From Leguminivora glycinivorella (taxonomy: Eukaryota; Arthropoda; Insecta; Lepidoptera; Tortricidae), in assembly GCF_023078275.1 (NCBI RefSeq), contig NC_062987.1, positions 20,569,772 through 20,633,771 on the forward strand: 64,000 nt of DNA. Reading direction: 5' to 3'. Below are positions 21,277 to 31,269 of this stretch, one piece after another. The notes under the pieces are model-generated. The model did not search any database. It was not told the DNA's origin and saw only the letters and a program-made list of their open reading frames with translations. Positions within the stretch are counted from its first letter, which is position 1, and every line of letters starts with the position of its first letter. The translations under genes and the position numbers were made by a program.

Positions 21277-21645
21277 GTGGCGAATGATATTCTGAATATT
21301 AATATATTTACTGCATCCGCTATAGCCAACGCCAATAAAAGCATTGGTCGTCCTATGTTACGGCATAATGACTGCGCCAAACGCGACATGCGCGCTTTCA
21401 ACATTCCAGTGCATAAATGGGAGGAACTTGCAGAGGACAGGGAAAAATGGCGCAAACTGGTGTTTGACGGGCGTAAAATCCACGATGAGGCGTGGTTTAT
21501 GACACTCGCAATCAAGCGAGCCAAGCGTCACCAGCCGGACACCTGTTCGCCACGGAGACATTACCCTTGCATGGCTTGTGGTCGCGTTTGCCGCTCCCGT
21601 ATTGGCTTACACAGCCATGAAAAACACTGCCGTTCTACTGCTTGA
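21277..21645 (+). pseudogene. non-LTR retrotransposon C-terminal fragment with zinc finger
   Basis: The frame contains RPMLRHNDCAKRDMRAFNI, WEELAEDREKWRKLV and a terminal C2H2 finger (CMACGRVCRSRIGLHSHEKHC), then a stop. This arrangement is typical of the C-terminus of a lepidopteran LINE polyprotein. The reverse transcriptase core is missing. It starts about 45 bp after the EGF stop codon, so it probably lies in that gene's 3' UTR. Confidence 0.7.
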
Positions 21646-21679
21646 CAAGACACTGTTTTAATAGTCTGCATTAGACCTA

Positions 21680-21931
21680 CACTGAGAGAAATTTGCATTG
21701 TGAATTTAACAAGTTCGACTTGTTGCGGTTTATCCGTTTGAATCAGCCAAACGTATGTTTAAAACAATATGTGTCAGGTTGTTTTTATAAAATCGACTTT
21801 TTTTTGATTCAAATATATTGGCGATTCAAATGACAAGTAGCTTGTTGTTTGAACCAAAGAGCACGTAGGCACTATTTTAACCAAAAAACTTGTTGAACGA
21901 ACATGAAAACTGGTTCTATTTTCTCTCAGTG
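21680..21931. mobile_element. 252-bp MITE with TA duplication
   Basis: Inverted ends CACTGAGAGAAA and TTTCTCTCAGTG are flanked by TA at 21678-21679 and 21932-21933. The interior contains AACAAGTTCGACTTGTT-type palindromes. It is non-autonomous and Tc1/mariner-like by target choice. Confidence 0.8.
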
Positions 21932-22483
21932 TACAGGCCCATGATGACTGTATCCATGGTTTAAAGGTGGTTTTAACGGTTTTATAAAAGTACACTCATG
22001 GACCCTACTGCGTGGCGTGGTAGCGGGAGCTTATTGTGCTAGTTTATTAACTGATGTGTAAGTTAAGAACATGCGGAAGAGAATAGAATATAGAATAGAA
22101 TAGAAAAGAACATGCGGAAGAGGAATAGAGAGATAACTGCGATATGGTATGGAGCATCAACGATTCTACTCTTGGTTAGAAGGCCAGGGCTACCCGACAT
22201 TTGGGCCTTTGAGCGTCGAAGTCTTGTCAGAAAAATGCACAGATGCGTCAAAGTTGCGTCGAGCAGCAGCCATAAAGTTGACGAGATATCGACGCTCGGG
22301 AGACGCTAGTGTAAGGGGTTACTAGGAAGAAGAGGGTCTTATTGTAAAATGCAGTTAGTAAACTGTATATTAACATTTTTTATGCAAAATGAGGTACATA
22401 AATGGTAAAGAAATTAAACAGTAACATTAAAAATCGAAATAAGATGTCATATAGAAAATATGACGGACATCACCAGTGGCGAA

Positions 22484-22565
22484 TTCGAATTCGAATCGGA
22501 TTCGAACCGGCGTCTTTAGTAATCCGGGCTAACGCCATGAACCCCTAGGCCACCCCGTCACAGCG
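22484..22565 (-). repeat. tRNA-like sequence
   Basis: The minus strand reads GGGGTGGCCTAGGGGTTCATGG (A-box-like) and CGGTTCGAATCCG (B box). The flanks CATATTTTCTATATGACATC and GGCATATAGAAG are also partly complementary, suggesting a SINE or tRNA pseudogene instead of a functional tRNA. Confidence 0.5.
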
Positions 22566-22769
22566 GAAGCCGTCGATTTTTTCTTCTATATGCCATCTTT
22601 GTAAGACCAGGCGTTTAGTAACATTAAATGAGATTCCTAGTGACTTTTCTATTAATTGTCACTGTACGAAGTACGAATCATCAATTTATGGGATAAGCAT
22701 CCCTCTATGGGATAAGTTCGCCTTTGTACTTCGCATCTCAATTTATGTTATTATTAATGTGTTTTTGTA

Positions 22770-22797
22770 CAATAAAGCTACTACTACTACTACTTTA
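22770..22797 (+). terminator. possible poly(A) signal with (CTA)n
   Basis: GTACAATAAAGCTACTACTACTAC gives a canonical AATAAA followed by a CTA repeat. It could end the EGF transcript or the LINE remnant upstream; the microsatellite favours the LINE. Confidence 0.3.
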
Positions 22798-23225
22798 TTC
22801 ATGTATTTTAAACTCAAATGAAATTATTAATCTGTAAACTCCCAGGCATTTTCATGATCAAAGGAACTGATATGACTGAATGTATTTCTAACCTAACTTT
22901 CATAATTTAAGTAGTCTAATATAAATTATTACTAGTGTAAGTAATTTATTTTTATTTATTGTAAAAACATGACTGTGTGTACGCTGTAAGTAAATTATAG
23001 TACTTAAGTTATTTATTTTCTAGGATTAAGACAAAAAAAATAAACGAGAAATTTTAAACTTTGTTTTTGTTACCAACAAACTTGTACATAACAGTTTCAC
23101 AAAGTCGCAACATGTACATTTACGCAATTGATTAACAAAATAGGAAACAGAGACGAATAGAGACTGTGCTGAGGGGAAAACGTAAGTATAGCGTATTTAC
23201 CCCATACATTTGATGACTCTCCGTT
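22798..23225. other. intergenic stretch, nothing recognised
   Basis: AT-rich, with no frame, repeat or RNA fold that I can support. Confidence 0.45.
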
Positions 23226-23455
23226 TTTAACCCCCGACGCAAAAACGATGGGCTGTTATAAGTTTGACGTGTCTGTCTGTCTGTCTGTGTGTGTGTCTGC
23301 TGTGGCATCGTAGCTCCTGAAGTGATGAACCTATTTAGATTTAGTTTTTTTTTGTCTGTAAGCAGAGTTAGTCGGGAGTGTTTTTAGCCATGTTTAATGA
23401 AAATCGGTCTACTATGTCGCGGTACGGGGGTTTTTTCGAAATTTTAATTTTGTGG
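23226..23455 (-). repeat. family S repeat, copy 1
   Basis: Contains CCCCCGACGCAAAAACGATGG, a (CTGT)n tract, GGCATCGTAGCTCCTGAA and CCATGTTTAATGAAAATCGGTC. It matches 38745 and 42660 (opposite strand) and 48738 (same strand). Confidence 0.7.
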
Positions 23456-23749
23456 TTATCATTATTCAAACAGAGTTTCGAATAAACGTTAATTTATAAC
23501 TGACATCCGATCCATATCATAACTAGAGCTAATTTGTGCCGAATATTGAAGTTCTAATCGGGAAAGGTAAACATTTATTAAGTTTCACGATTGTAAGGTA
23601 TCTTTACTGTAGCACAAACTACATATATACAGACTGAGCCACCCCGTACCACAAAATGCGACTGTCAAAACGAAACTATTGTTTGCAGCGGAAATGGATA
23701 GATGTCGCTCATAGTCCCATTTGGCACATATCTATATTTAATAAATTTG

Positions 23750-24219
23750 CAAGCCTTGTCATCCGATACATCCGTCTCAGGTTTTTCTCTTCAATAATTT
23801 GACAGGTGGAACTGACTAACTATTTATTTTTATGCAGGAACATCGAAATGCCTGACATGTAGCGAAAGCTAGATGATACCGAATTTCGGGCAAATTGTCA
23901 TGGCACGTTATGGTCTCATCAGAAGTTCGTTCGCTTTTCAATCCAGAGGTCACTGGTTCAAGCCTCGGTGGAGACACACTTAAAGATATCCAATTTTTTG
24001 GGTTTTATTATTATTTTATGGTTTTTTATTTGTTTAGATTTTTTTTGCGTAAGTTTTCACGATAATTCTTAATTATTTTGAACGTACATTCCAGAATAGG
24101 CAAAATATTACAACCTTAAGTGCGTTTTCACATTATACCCGATCCGCGATATCGGATGTAGGAAGGATTTCAAAGGCGAAAATCAAAGATGGCGACTTAA
24201 ACATAATATATGCGATATC
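23750..24219 (+). repeat. left member of a paralogous ~470-bp segment
   Basis: Aligned blocks shared with 34145-34668 are TACATCCGTCTCA, CAGGAACATCGAAA, GAAAGCTAGATGAT, CACGTTATGGTC, CTTTTCAATCCAGAG and GAACGTACATTCCAG, followed by a MITE B. It includes a tRNA-like element around 23910-23980 (CACTGGTTCAAGCCTCGGTGG as B box). Confidence 0.65.
24120..24219. mobile_element. MITE family B, copy 3, truncated
   Basis: Starts GTGCGTTTTCACATTATACC after TAA; the right terminus is lost after GCGATATCGGTC. Confidence 0.65.
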
Positions 24220-24378
24220 GGTCAATGAATAAAGGCAAGAAATTGGTTCTAGCTGGGAATTTTCTAGAGATTGAAGACATTCTTCCACCATTTGAACTTA
24301 TGTGCAATAAAGTATAAATAAATCATTGGTTTTTGAAATTGTTGATATGTCATTTTCATAGGCTAACTGTAGGTACTA

Positions 24379-25637
24379 TTGGGTTGGTAAGAAAGTAATG
24401 AGCGATCGATTGAATTCCACATAAAATTTTTGAGCAAGTTCTAGAATCTTCTATGGTCGAAAGTATATAAAGGGCTAGTCGCACAGTTTCTCGTCAGTCA
24501 TTCACTAGCTGTCGCCGAGCTAATATAAGGAAGAAAATGGACGAATTAAAAGTGCATGTAAGGCATTGTTTACTATATGAATTTCAGTCTGGCCATTCAG
24601 CCGCCGAAGCAGTGCGTAATATATGTCAGCGTGTTGCTCCTGAAGTTGTGACTGAGGCCACGGCGAAACGATGGTTCCAGCGGTTTCGTAGTGGCGACTT
24701 TTCATTATCAGATCAACCTAAGTCTGGTCGACCGGTGAAGATTGATGTAGCCAAATTAAAAACCTTAATTGAAGGAGATCCGAGGCTAACGAGTCGTACT
24801 CTTGCTACCGAGTTAGGCTGCTCTCATGTCACCATAGAAACACATTTACACGAGTTGGGAAAAAACTACAAATACAGTGTTTGGATACCGCACGAACTTG
24901 ATAGAGATCAACTAAACCGCCGTGCCGATATCTGTATACAACTTCTGTCTTTTCGCCGCACATTCAACTGGTTGGACCATCTTATCACTGGAGATGAAAA
25001 ATGGGTCTTATATATAAATCACACATGCAAACGTCAGTGACTAGCTCCAAACGAAAAAGGAATAGAGGCACCAAAAACAGAGCCTCACCCGAAAAAAGTT
25101 ATGCTGTCCGTTTGGTGGGATATTCATGGTATTATTCACTGGGAACTCCTACCAAGTGGAATGACTGTTACCGCATCAGTATACTGTAATCAGCTTGAAA
25201 ATTTAAACCAAAAAATCTGTCAGAATCGTCCACAGCATGCTAAAGTTTTTTTCTTACACCACAATGCTCGCCCACACATTGCAAAAGTGACTCGGCTAAA
25301 GCTATTGCAATATTGGAGCTAGGTTGGAAAGTGATACCTCATCCACCGTACTCTCCAGACTTGGCACCTACGGATTACGCATTGTTCAGATGGCTAAGCA
25401 ATGCCTTGAATGAAAAAAAGTTCGATGATCAAGCCCATCTACGACAGTACATAGCTGAGTTTTTTGAATCTAAACCTAAGAACTTCTTCGCCGATGCTAT
25501 TCATTCTTTACCAGAACGATGGAGACAAATAGTAGATAACGAAGGCCGTTATATTTTTGATAAATGATTAAAATAATAAATTAAATAAAAATTACAATAT
25601 TGGTTATGATTCGCTCATTACTTTCTTACCAACCCAA
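24379..25637 (+). mobile_element. mariner element, 1259 bp
   Basis: Perfect 27-bp inverted ends (TTGGGTTGGTAAGAAAGTAA at the start) are flanked by TA at 24377-24378 and 25638-25639. Length and TA target fit the mariner family. The single internal gene is a broken transposase (next entry). Intact ends mean it could still be mobilised in trans (inference). Confidence 0.92.
24537..25567 (+). pseudogene. mariner D34D transposase, inactivated
   Basis: The ATG at 24537 opens a paired-like DNA-binding region (residues ~1-110, including RTLATELGCSHVTI), WIPHEL, and the first catalytic Asp in TGDEKWVLY (~153). A tryptophan codon at the usual KRQWL site is TGA (25038-25040), after which the same frame continues. 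The second catalytic Asp, normally in HDNARPH, is His (CAC at 25260-25262). A one-base deletion near 25297-25300 shifts the frame before ELGW. The third Asp survives in YSPDLAPTDY. Three independent lesions mean it cannot encode active transposase. The family is clear from the D34D layout; the subfamily is not assigned. Confidence 0.9.
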
Positions 25638-25941
25638 TATATCATTCAGGGACAGGGTACAGGGTTTATAGTAAAATAAAAAGAAACTAGCTATAATAAC
25701 TTTTAATTATAATATACATTACAAAAACTTGTTTCATTTACTTGAAAATATTAGAGGTTTACCATATCACAACAAATATATAGTCATCAATGCGATGAAA
25801 TAAGTTCTCAGGAAATTTATTTAAAATGTGATAAGCCTTTAGTGGATGGCCTGCTTCTGCTTTTCTTGTTTTCGTGCTCGTTCATCCCATTGAAACTTCG
25901 ATGTTTACGCATTTTTGTCAATCCGTTTCGATGTGTACACA
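25638..25941. other. spacer between mariner and Gypsy element
   Basis: About 300 bp of unremarkable sequence ending in CACA, the left half of the Gypsy target duplication. Confidence 0.5.
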
Positions 25942-26515
25942 TGAAATAACTTCTAAATAAAAAATATGGATTACTATTATTGAAACTTATTTATTTAGTA
26001 GTAACAGCTACATGTATCGATACAATCAAAAAAAATCTTCGAATGTCTAGAGTCAAAATCCATCCAGCGTAACTTTTTTTATATCGTAATTGGCGCCAAT
26101 GCAAATACATAGACATTTAAAAAGTTACCCAGTTATCGCTGGCAATAAAATTATGTTTATAATTAATAAACCTAAACATGAAATTAAATCAGTTTAAATA
26201 GTATTATTTTAAACAATGTTATACTTATCTAATATCAATATTATATAATTAATCATCAAACTTTTTAAATTGTTACTTTCGAACATTGCCGGAGTATAGA
26301 CATCAGTATTCAGATTTTAAAAGCAATATTGATCTCTATTGCCAGTACTTTAAAGTTCTTTTCACATTAATAACAATACTGTACCTAATGCTGTAATATG
26401 CTAGGACTCAAATATAACATTAATTATACAGTTTTGATAAACAAAACCTTCAGGATCCATACTTTCAGAACATAAATTCGACTAATTTTGACGACATATT
26501 TTCATGAATCTTACA
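25942..26515 (-). repeat. 3' LTR of the Gypsy element
   Basis: 574 bp, TGTAAG...TTTCA in element orientation (TG...CA). Identical by eye to 33098-33671. Confidence 0.95.
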
Positions 26516-26689
26516 GTTCGCCCATCCTGATAAACAAAAATCACGTCCTCGTGATGTAACTTAGTAAAACAATGATTATTTCTAAACCAATACTTCAAAA
26601 ATAACATTACATCAAACAGAAATATCTTAGTACATATTAACTTTACTCTCTTTAACTTACTCTACGTCTCTTAGTCAAATTATTAACTA

Positions 26690-27690
26690 AAATATACACG
26701 TACGGGAATCTGACCGCCGTGTCTTAAAAATAAATATACACGTACGGAAATCTGACCGCCGTGCCTTAAAAATAAATATACACGTACGGGAATCTGACCG
26801 CCGTGCCTTAAAAATAAATATACACGTACGGAAATCTGACCGCCGTGCCTAAAAAATAAATATACACGTACGGGAATCTGACCGCCGTGCCTAAAAAAAT
26901 AAATATACACGTACGGGAATCTGACCGCCATGCCTTAAAAATAAATATACACGTACGGAAATCTGACCGCCGTGCCTAAAAAATAAATATACACGTACGG
27001 GTATCTGACCGCCGTGCCTAAAAAATAAATATACACGTACGGGAATCTGACCGCCGTGCCTAAAAATAAATATACACGTACGGGAATCTGACCGCCGTGC
27101 CTAAAAAATAAATATACACGTACGGGAATCTGACCGCCGTGCCTAAAAATAAATATACACGTACGGGCATCTGACCGCCGTGCCTAAAAAAATAAATATA
27201 CACGTACGGGAATCTGACCGCCGTGCCTAAAAAATAAATATACACGTACGGGAATCTGCCCGCCGTGCCTTAAAAATAAATATACACGTACGGGAATCTG
27301 ACCGCCGTGCCCAAAAATAAATATACACGTACGGGAATCTGACCGCCGTGCCTAAAAATAAATATACACGTACGGTAATCTGACCGCCGTGCCTAAAAAT
27401 AAATATACACGTACGGGAATCTGCCCGCCGTGCCTTAAAAATAAATATACACGTACGGGAATCTGACCGCCGTGCCTAAAAATAAATATACACGTACGGG
27501 AATCTGACCGCCGTGCCTAAAAATAAATATACACGTACGGTAATCTGACCGCCGTGCCTAAAAATAAATATACACGTACGGGTATCTGACCGCCGTGCCT
27601 AAAAAATAAATATACACGTACGGGAAACTGACCGCCGTGCCTGAAAAGAATACATATGGGTACACACGTACGGAAATCTGACCGTCGTGT
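26690..27690. repeat. 24-unit ~41-bp tandem array in Gypsy 3' region
   Basis: Twenty-four GTACGG-centred units occur between 26699 and 27668, spaced 40-42 bp. The consensus contains ATAAATATACACGTACGGGA and ATCTGACCGCCGTGCCT. The last unit is degenerate. Units at 27241-27406 and 27407-27571 repeat the same four-variant order (CTGCCCGCC, plain, plain, GGTAATC), a higher-order duplication. It lies wholly inside the element, between the pol stop and the 3' LTR. On the minus strand some stretches read RHGGQIPVRVYLF repeats, but frames break between units, so it is not a gene. Confidence 0.95.
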
Positions 27691-27789
27691 TAATATTATT
27701 GCATTTTACATAAAAACATTGTATTTACATTTATGACTGAAATGTTAAATACAATCAACTGAAAAACAATTAATCGTAATTATATACAG

Positions 27790-30700
27790 TTACTCTGAAA
27801 ACTGCTCATTATCACTCTCATTTGTATCAGAACTTTCAGAAATATTTTTGTAACATAACCAGGGAAAAATTTTATCTACAGCAAAAACCCCTTTGTATGT
27901 TGTTGTTCCTTTTTTTGTTAAAGGTGTGTCCGTCACTTCATATCGGTCATTGTCATATACATTTGTAACCCTATATGGGCCTGATAACTTAGGAAGTAGT
28001 TTCTTACTCTGTCCTGTTACATGCGAAGTTCTCTCAACGCGGACTAAGTCTCCTACCTGATATTTAGGGGCAGCTTTTCTTTTCTTGTCGAATTGCTCCT
28101 TTTGATTATGTTGCATTTTAACAACATGCGCGTCTACCTCAGTCCTAATATTTTCTAGATTGTTAGAAACGTCTAACTGCGCGTCGTTATCTGTAATGTC
28201 TGGATATATTTCTGACATTAATGGACCCTCGTTAATTCCTGTTAAAGTAAAGCCGAAAAGAACCTCCGAAGGAGATTTTCCTGTTCCTTTGTTTACTGTA
28301 TTATTTAATCCCCATTGCACCTGAGAAAGCTTTTCGTCCCAAAGTCTTTCATCATTCCCGTGATTTTGCGCTGCTAGTGAAGTTAATATGGTCCTATTAT
28401 ATCTCTCCACTTGTCCATTAGCACGTGGAGAAGCTACGGCATTTAAAACATGCTTGACTCCTTTTCGTTTCATAAAGTCTTTAAAACTAGCACTAGTAAA
28501 GGAACTTCCTCTGTCACTTATCAACCTAAACGGTGGACTGAAAAAATTGAAGTATTCATCTAGCGCTGCTATCGAATGTTTCGATCTTGTCGTTTTCACA
28601 GGTTTCAGTACTATGTATTTAGTATATGCGTCAACAATCACTAATATATATGTGTTTTTCTTTTTACTAGTAACAAATGGACCCACATGGTCTATATGAA
28701 CTGTGTGGAAGGGTCTGGATATTTTTGGTATTGGGTGCATAAAGCCTTGTTTTTTTCCTGACGGTAATTTATTATGTGCACACTCGAGACAAGCATTAAC
28801 ATATTTCTTAACAAACTGACGCATGCGAGCAAACCAGTAATGCTGTTTTATTCTTTCAAATGTTTTTTCAAAACCAAGGTGTCCAATGTCATCATGGTTT
28901 TTTTTCATAATTTGCCATCGGCAACCTTTTGGCACAACCCATCTTAATCCTTCATCCGTATTTCTATACACGCGGTCTCGTTTAACTACGAAATTTTTAC
29001 GAATATCTACTATGTCATCATAGTCCGTATTTGTTAGTATATTTTTAATTCGTCGTATTTCGGTATCATCATATTGAACCGTCGCCAACCAGTCATTATC
29101 AATGTTCAAGACATCATATGCTTCTATGCTTTTAACCACTCCGCCATCATTTGTAATTGGGTTTCGGCTTAGAGCGTCGGCGTGCAGCATTCCTTGCCCA
29201 GATCGATATATTATATCGCAGTCATATTCCTGGATTAGGCTCCACCACCGAGCTACTCGAGGTATCATGTCACGCTTCAAAAATGTCGCTCGCAAAGAGT
29301 TACAGTCAGTTACTATTGTAAAATTTAGACCCAGGACATATGGGCGAAATTTGACTAAAGAAGCGATTACTGCTAGTGTTTCTAACTCATAGGACGAGAA
29401 GTGGGATTCCTCTGGAGATGTCTGTCGACTGTAATACGCTATTGGTCGAAATAGCCCATCGTCTTGTTTTTGAAGTAACACGCTACCAATACCTGACTTA
29501 CTGGCATCACTGTGAATTTGAGTCTCGGCTTTAGGGTTATACAAAGCTAATACTGGTCTTGATGTAAGGGCACTTTTTAACTTATTAAATGCATTTTCCT
29601 GATCAATACCCCACATCCATTTAGCTTCCTTTTTTAACAACATTGTCAATGGTTTGGTAATATCTGCAAATCCTTTTATAAAACGTCGGAAAAAACTTGC
29701 CAGACCTATAAATTGCCTTACGTTATGTACATCTTTCGGAGTAGGAAAATCGGAAACAGCTTCTGACTTTCTAAGGCCGGGTCTTATGCCTTCCCCTGAG
29801 ACTTCAAAACCCAAATAATCAACCTGTTTTTGAAAAAAGAAACACTTTTGGGGTTTTAGTGTTAAATTAGCTGATCTTAATTTTTCAAATACCAACTTCA
29901 ATCTTTTTATCCCTTCATCGAAATTTGATGATGGTACTAATATATCGTCCATGTACGCTAAAGCAGTATCAAATCGTAAATTTCCTAGTATTACGTTTAT
30001 CGCTCGTTGGAATACCGCCGGTGCATTGGCCAAACCAAAAGGCATTCTATTAAATTCATATTGTCCGTCGGGTGTGACAAATGAACTTTTAGACTTTGCG
30101 TCCTCTGACAGTGGGATCTGGTAATATCCAGATGCTAAATCTAAGGCACAGAAAAATTGATTTCCAGCTAATCGGTCAATTTGATCTTCAATTCGAGGCA
30201 GTGGATAATGCTGTTTAACTGTCTTTTTATTCAAAGCTCTGTAATCGACGCATAACCTTTTATCACCAGTTTTCTTTTTCACAACAATGATAGGACTAGC
30301 GTATGGGGATGTTGATGGTCTGATTATATTATACTTTAATAATTCATCGACCATATTTTTCACTTCTAATCGTTCTATTTGACTTAGTCTGTATGGGCGA
30401 TAAACTACTGGTTCTGTATCCTTAACTACAACATCCATTTCTGTAACATGAGTGTGTCCTAATTCAGATAAATCTTTTGCAAAACAGTCACGGTATTCAT
30501 TAACTAATTCAAGTAAAACACTTTTCTGCATATCGTCAAGTTCTGAACCTATATTTAATTCGTTCAAAGTAATCGAGCTCTTTTCAATTTTTCTTACGTC
30601 AATAATTCGTGCTTGAGTTAGGTTTAGCTTTAAGTCTATACAAGTTCGCAATAAAAGTTCATCCTTTATGAATTTCGTAGTTTCATTGCGTGTATTAATA

Positions 30701-31269
30701 ACAGTAACATAACCTGAACCATTAATTATCTTAAGTGACCCGATTTGGAGCTTGTAATTTAAACGATACCCTTTTTCAATATAAACACTGCCCGTATAAT
30801 TATTACCGACGTAAACCTTGACAGATGCATCCCCATGTATAGTAATGTCTGACGCACATTTGACTATTAACTTGTCCGTTTCACAGGAATCAATACGTTG
30901 TATTTGTAGTTCTTTATGCGTTTTATAAACTTCTACATGTGGCTGTTCAGTGGTAGTTTGTCCTATTAATATTTCATAGTCTAAATAACAATCTGGCACT
31001 ATAAATAATTCAACCTGTAAATCAGCTTTATCAACTTTCAAATTAACGGTATACTTTCCTATAGCTCTTATTAGTTTACTGCCAAATCCTCGCAAGAAAG
31101 GTAGATCATCAAATGACCATTCTATCGGATTTTTAACTTTACAAGCCGCAGATTCCTGTATCAAAGTGCCCTGGCAACCAAAATCAACATAACCGTTTAA
31201 TTGTAAACCATTGACTAGGACTGCTTTTCTGAATTTCTGATCTGATTGTTCAACCGTGGTTTGACTGAG
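27790..31269 (-). CDS. pol: Pol polyprotein of the Gypsy element
   Basis: About 1159 codons in the same frame as gag, after its TGA; no ATG lies near its start. Order: retropepsin with VDFGCQGTLI at the active site (DTGA-like position); RT with the palm motif YMDDILVPS and FGLANAPAVFQR; RNase H with SDASKSGIGS and TDCNSL; integrase with a HDDIGHLG...CLECA zinc region and a D,D,E core (IDHVGPFV, ISDRGSSF, NGQVERYNR); C-terminal GPY/F-type module (LSGPYRV). No chromodomain is seen. The protein would replicate and integrate the element. All catalytic residues are present. Expression probably needs translation through the gag stop. This is a retrotransposon gene, not a host gene. Confidence 0.93.
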   Translation of the reverse strand, partial: LSQTTVEQSDQKFRKAVLVNGLQLNGYVDFGCQGTLIQESAACKVKNPIEWSFDDLPFLRGFGSKLIRAIGKYTVNLKVDKADLQVELFIVPDCYLDYEILIGQTTTEQPHVEVYKTHKELQIQRIDSCETDKLIVKCASDITIHGDASVKVYVGNNYTGSVYIEKGYRLNYKLQIGSLKIINGSGYVTVINTRNETTKFIKDELLLRTCIDLKLNLTQARIIDVRKIEKSSITLNELNIGSELDDMQKSVLLELVNEYRDCFAKDLSELGHTHVTEMDVVVKDTEPVVYRPYRLSQIERLEVKNMVDELLKYNIIRPSTSPYASPIIVVKKKTGDKRLCVDYRALNKKTVKQHYPLPRIEDQIDRLAGNQFFCALDLASGYYQIPLSEDAKSKSSFVTPDGQYEFNRMPFGLANAPAVFQRAINVILGNLRFDTALAYMDDILVPSSNFDEGIKRLKLVFEKLRSANLTLKPQKCFFFQKQVDYLGFEVSGEGIRPGLRKSEAVSDFPTPKDVHNVRQFIGLASFFRRFIKGFADITKPLTMLLKKEAKWMWGIDQENAFNKLKSALTSRPVLALYNPKAETQIHSDASKSGIGSVLLQKQDDGLFRPIAYYSRQTSPEESHFSSYELETLAVIASLVKFRPYVLGLNFTIVTDCNSLRATFLKRDMIPRVARWWSLIQEYDCDIIYRSGQGMLHADALSRNPITNDGGVVKSIEAYDVLNIDNDWLATVQYDDTEIRRIKNILTNTDYDDIVDIRKNFVVKRDRVYRNTDEGLRWVVPKGCRWQIMKKNHDDIGHLGFEKTFERIKQHYWFARMRQFVKKYVNACLECAHNKLPSGKKQGFMHPIPKISRPFHTVHIDHVGPFVTSKKKNTYILVIVDAYTKYIVLKPVKTTRSKHSIAALDEYFNFFSPPFRLISDRGSSFTSASFKDFMKRKGVKHVLNAVASPRANGQVERYNRTILTSLAAQNHGNDERLWDEKLSQVQWGLNNTVNKGTGKSPSEVLFGFTLTGINEGPLMSEIYPDITDNDAQLDVSNNLENIRTEVDAHVVKMQHNQKEQFDKKRKAAPKYQVGDLVRVERTSHVTGQSKKLLPKLSGPYRVTNVYDNDRYEVTDTPLTKKGTTTYKGVFAVDKIFPWLCYKNISESSDTNESDNEQFSE

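Noticed and set aside
26683..27245. Minus-strand frames with RHGGQIPVRVYLF repeats
   Set aside because: They are translations of the tandem DNA array. Units vary between 40 and 42 bp, so the frame breaks repeatedly, and there is no start, domain or conserved length.
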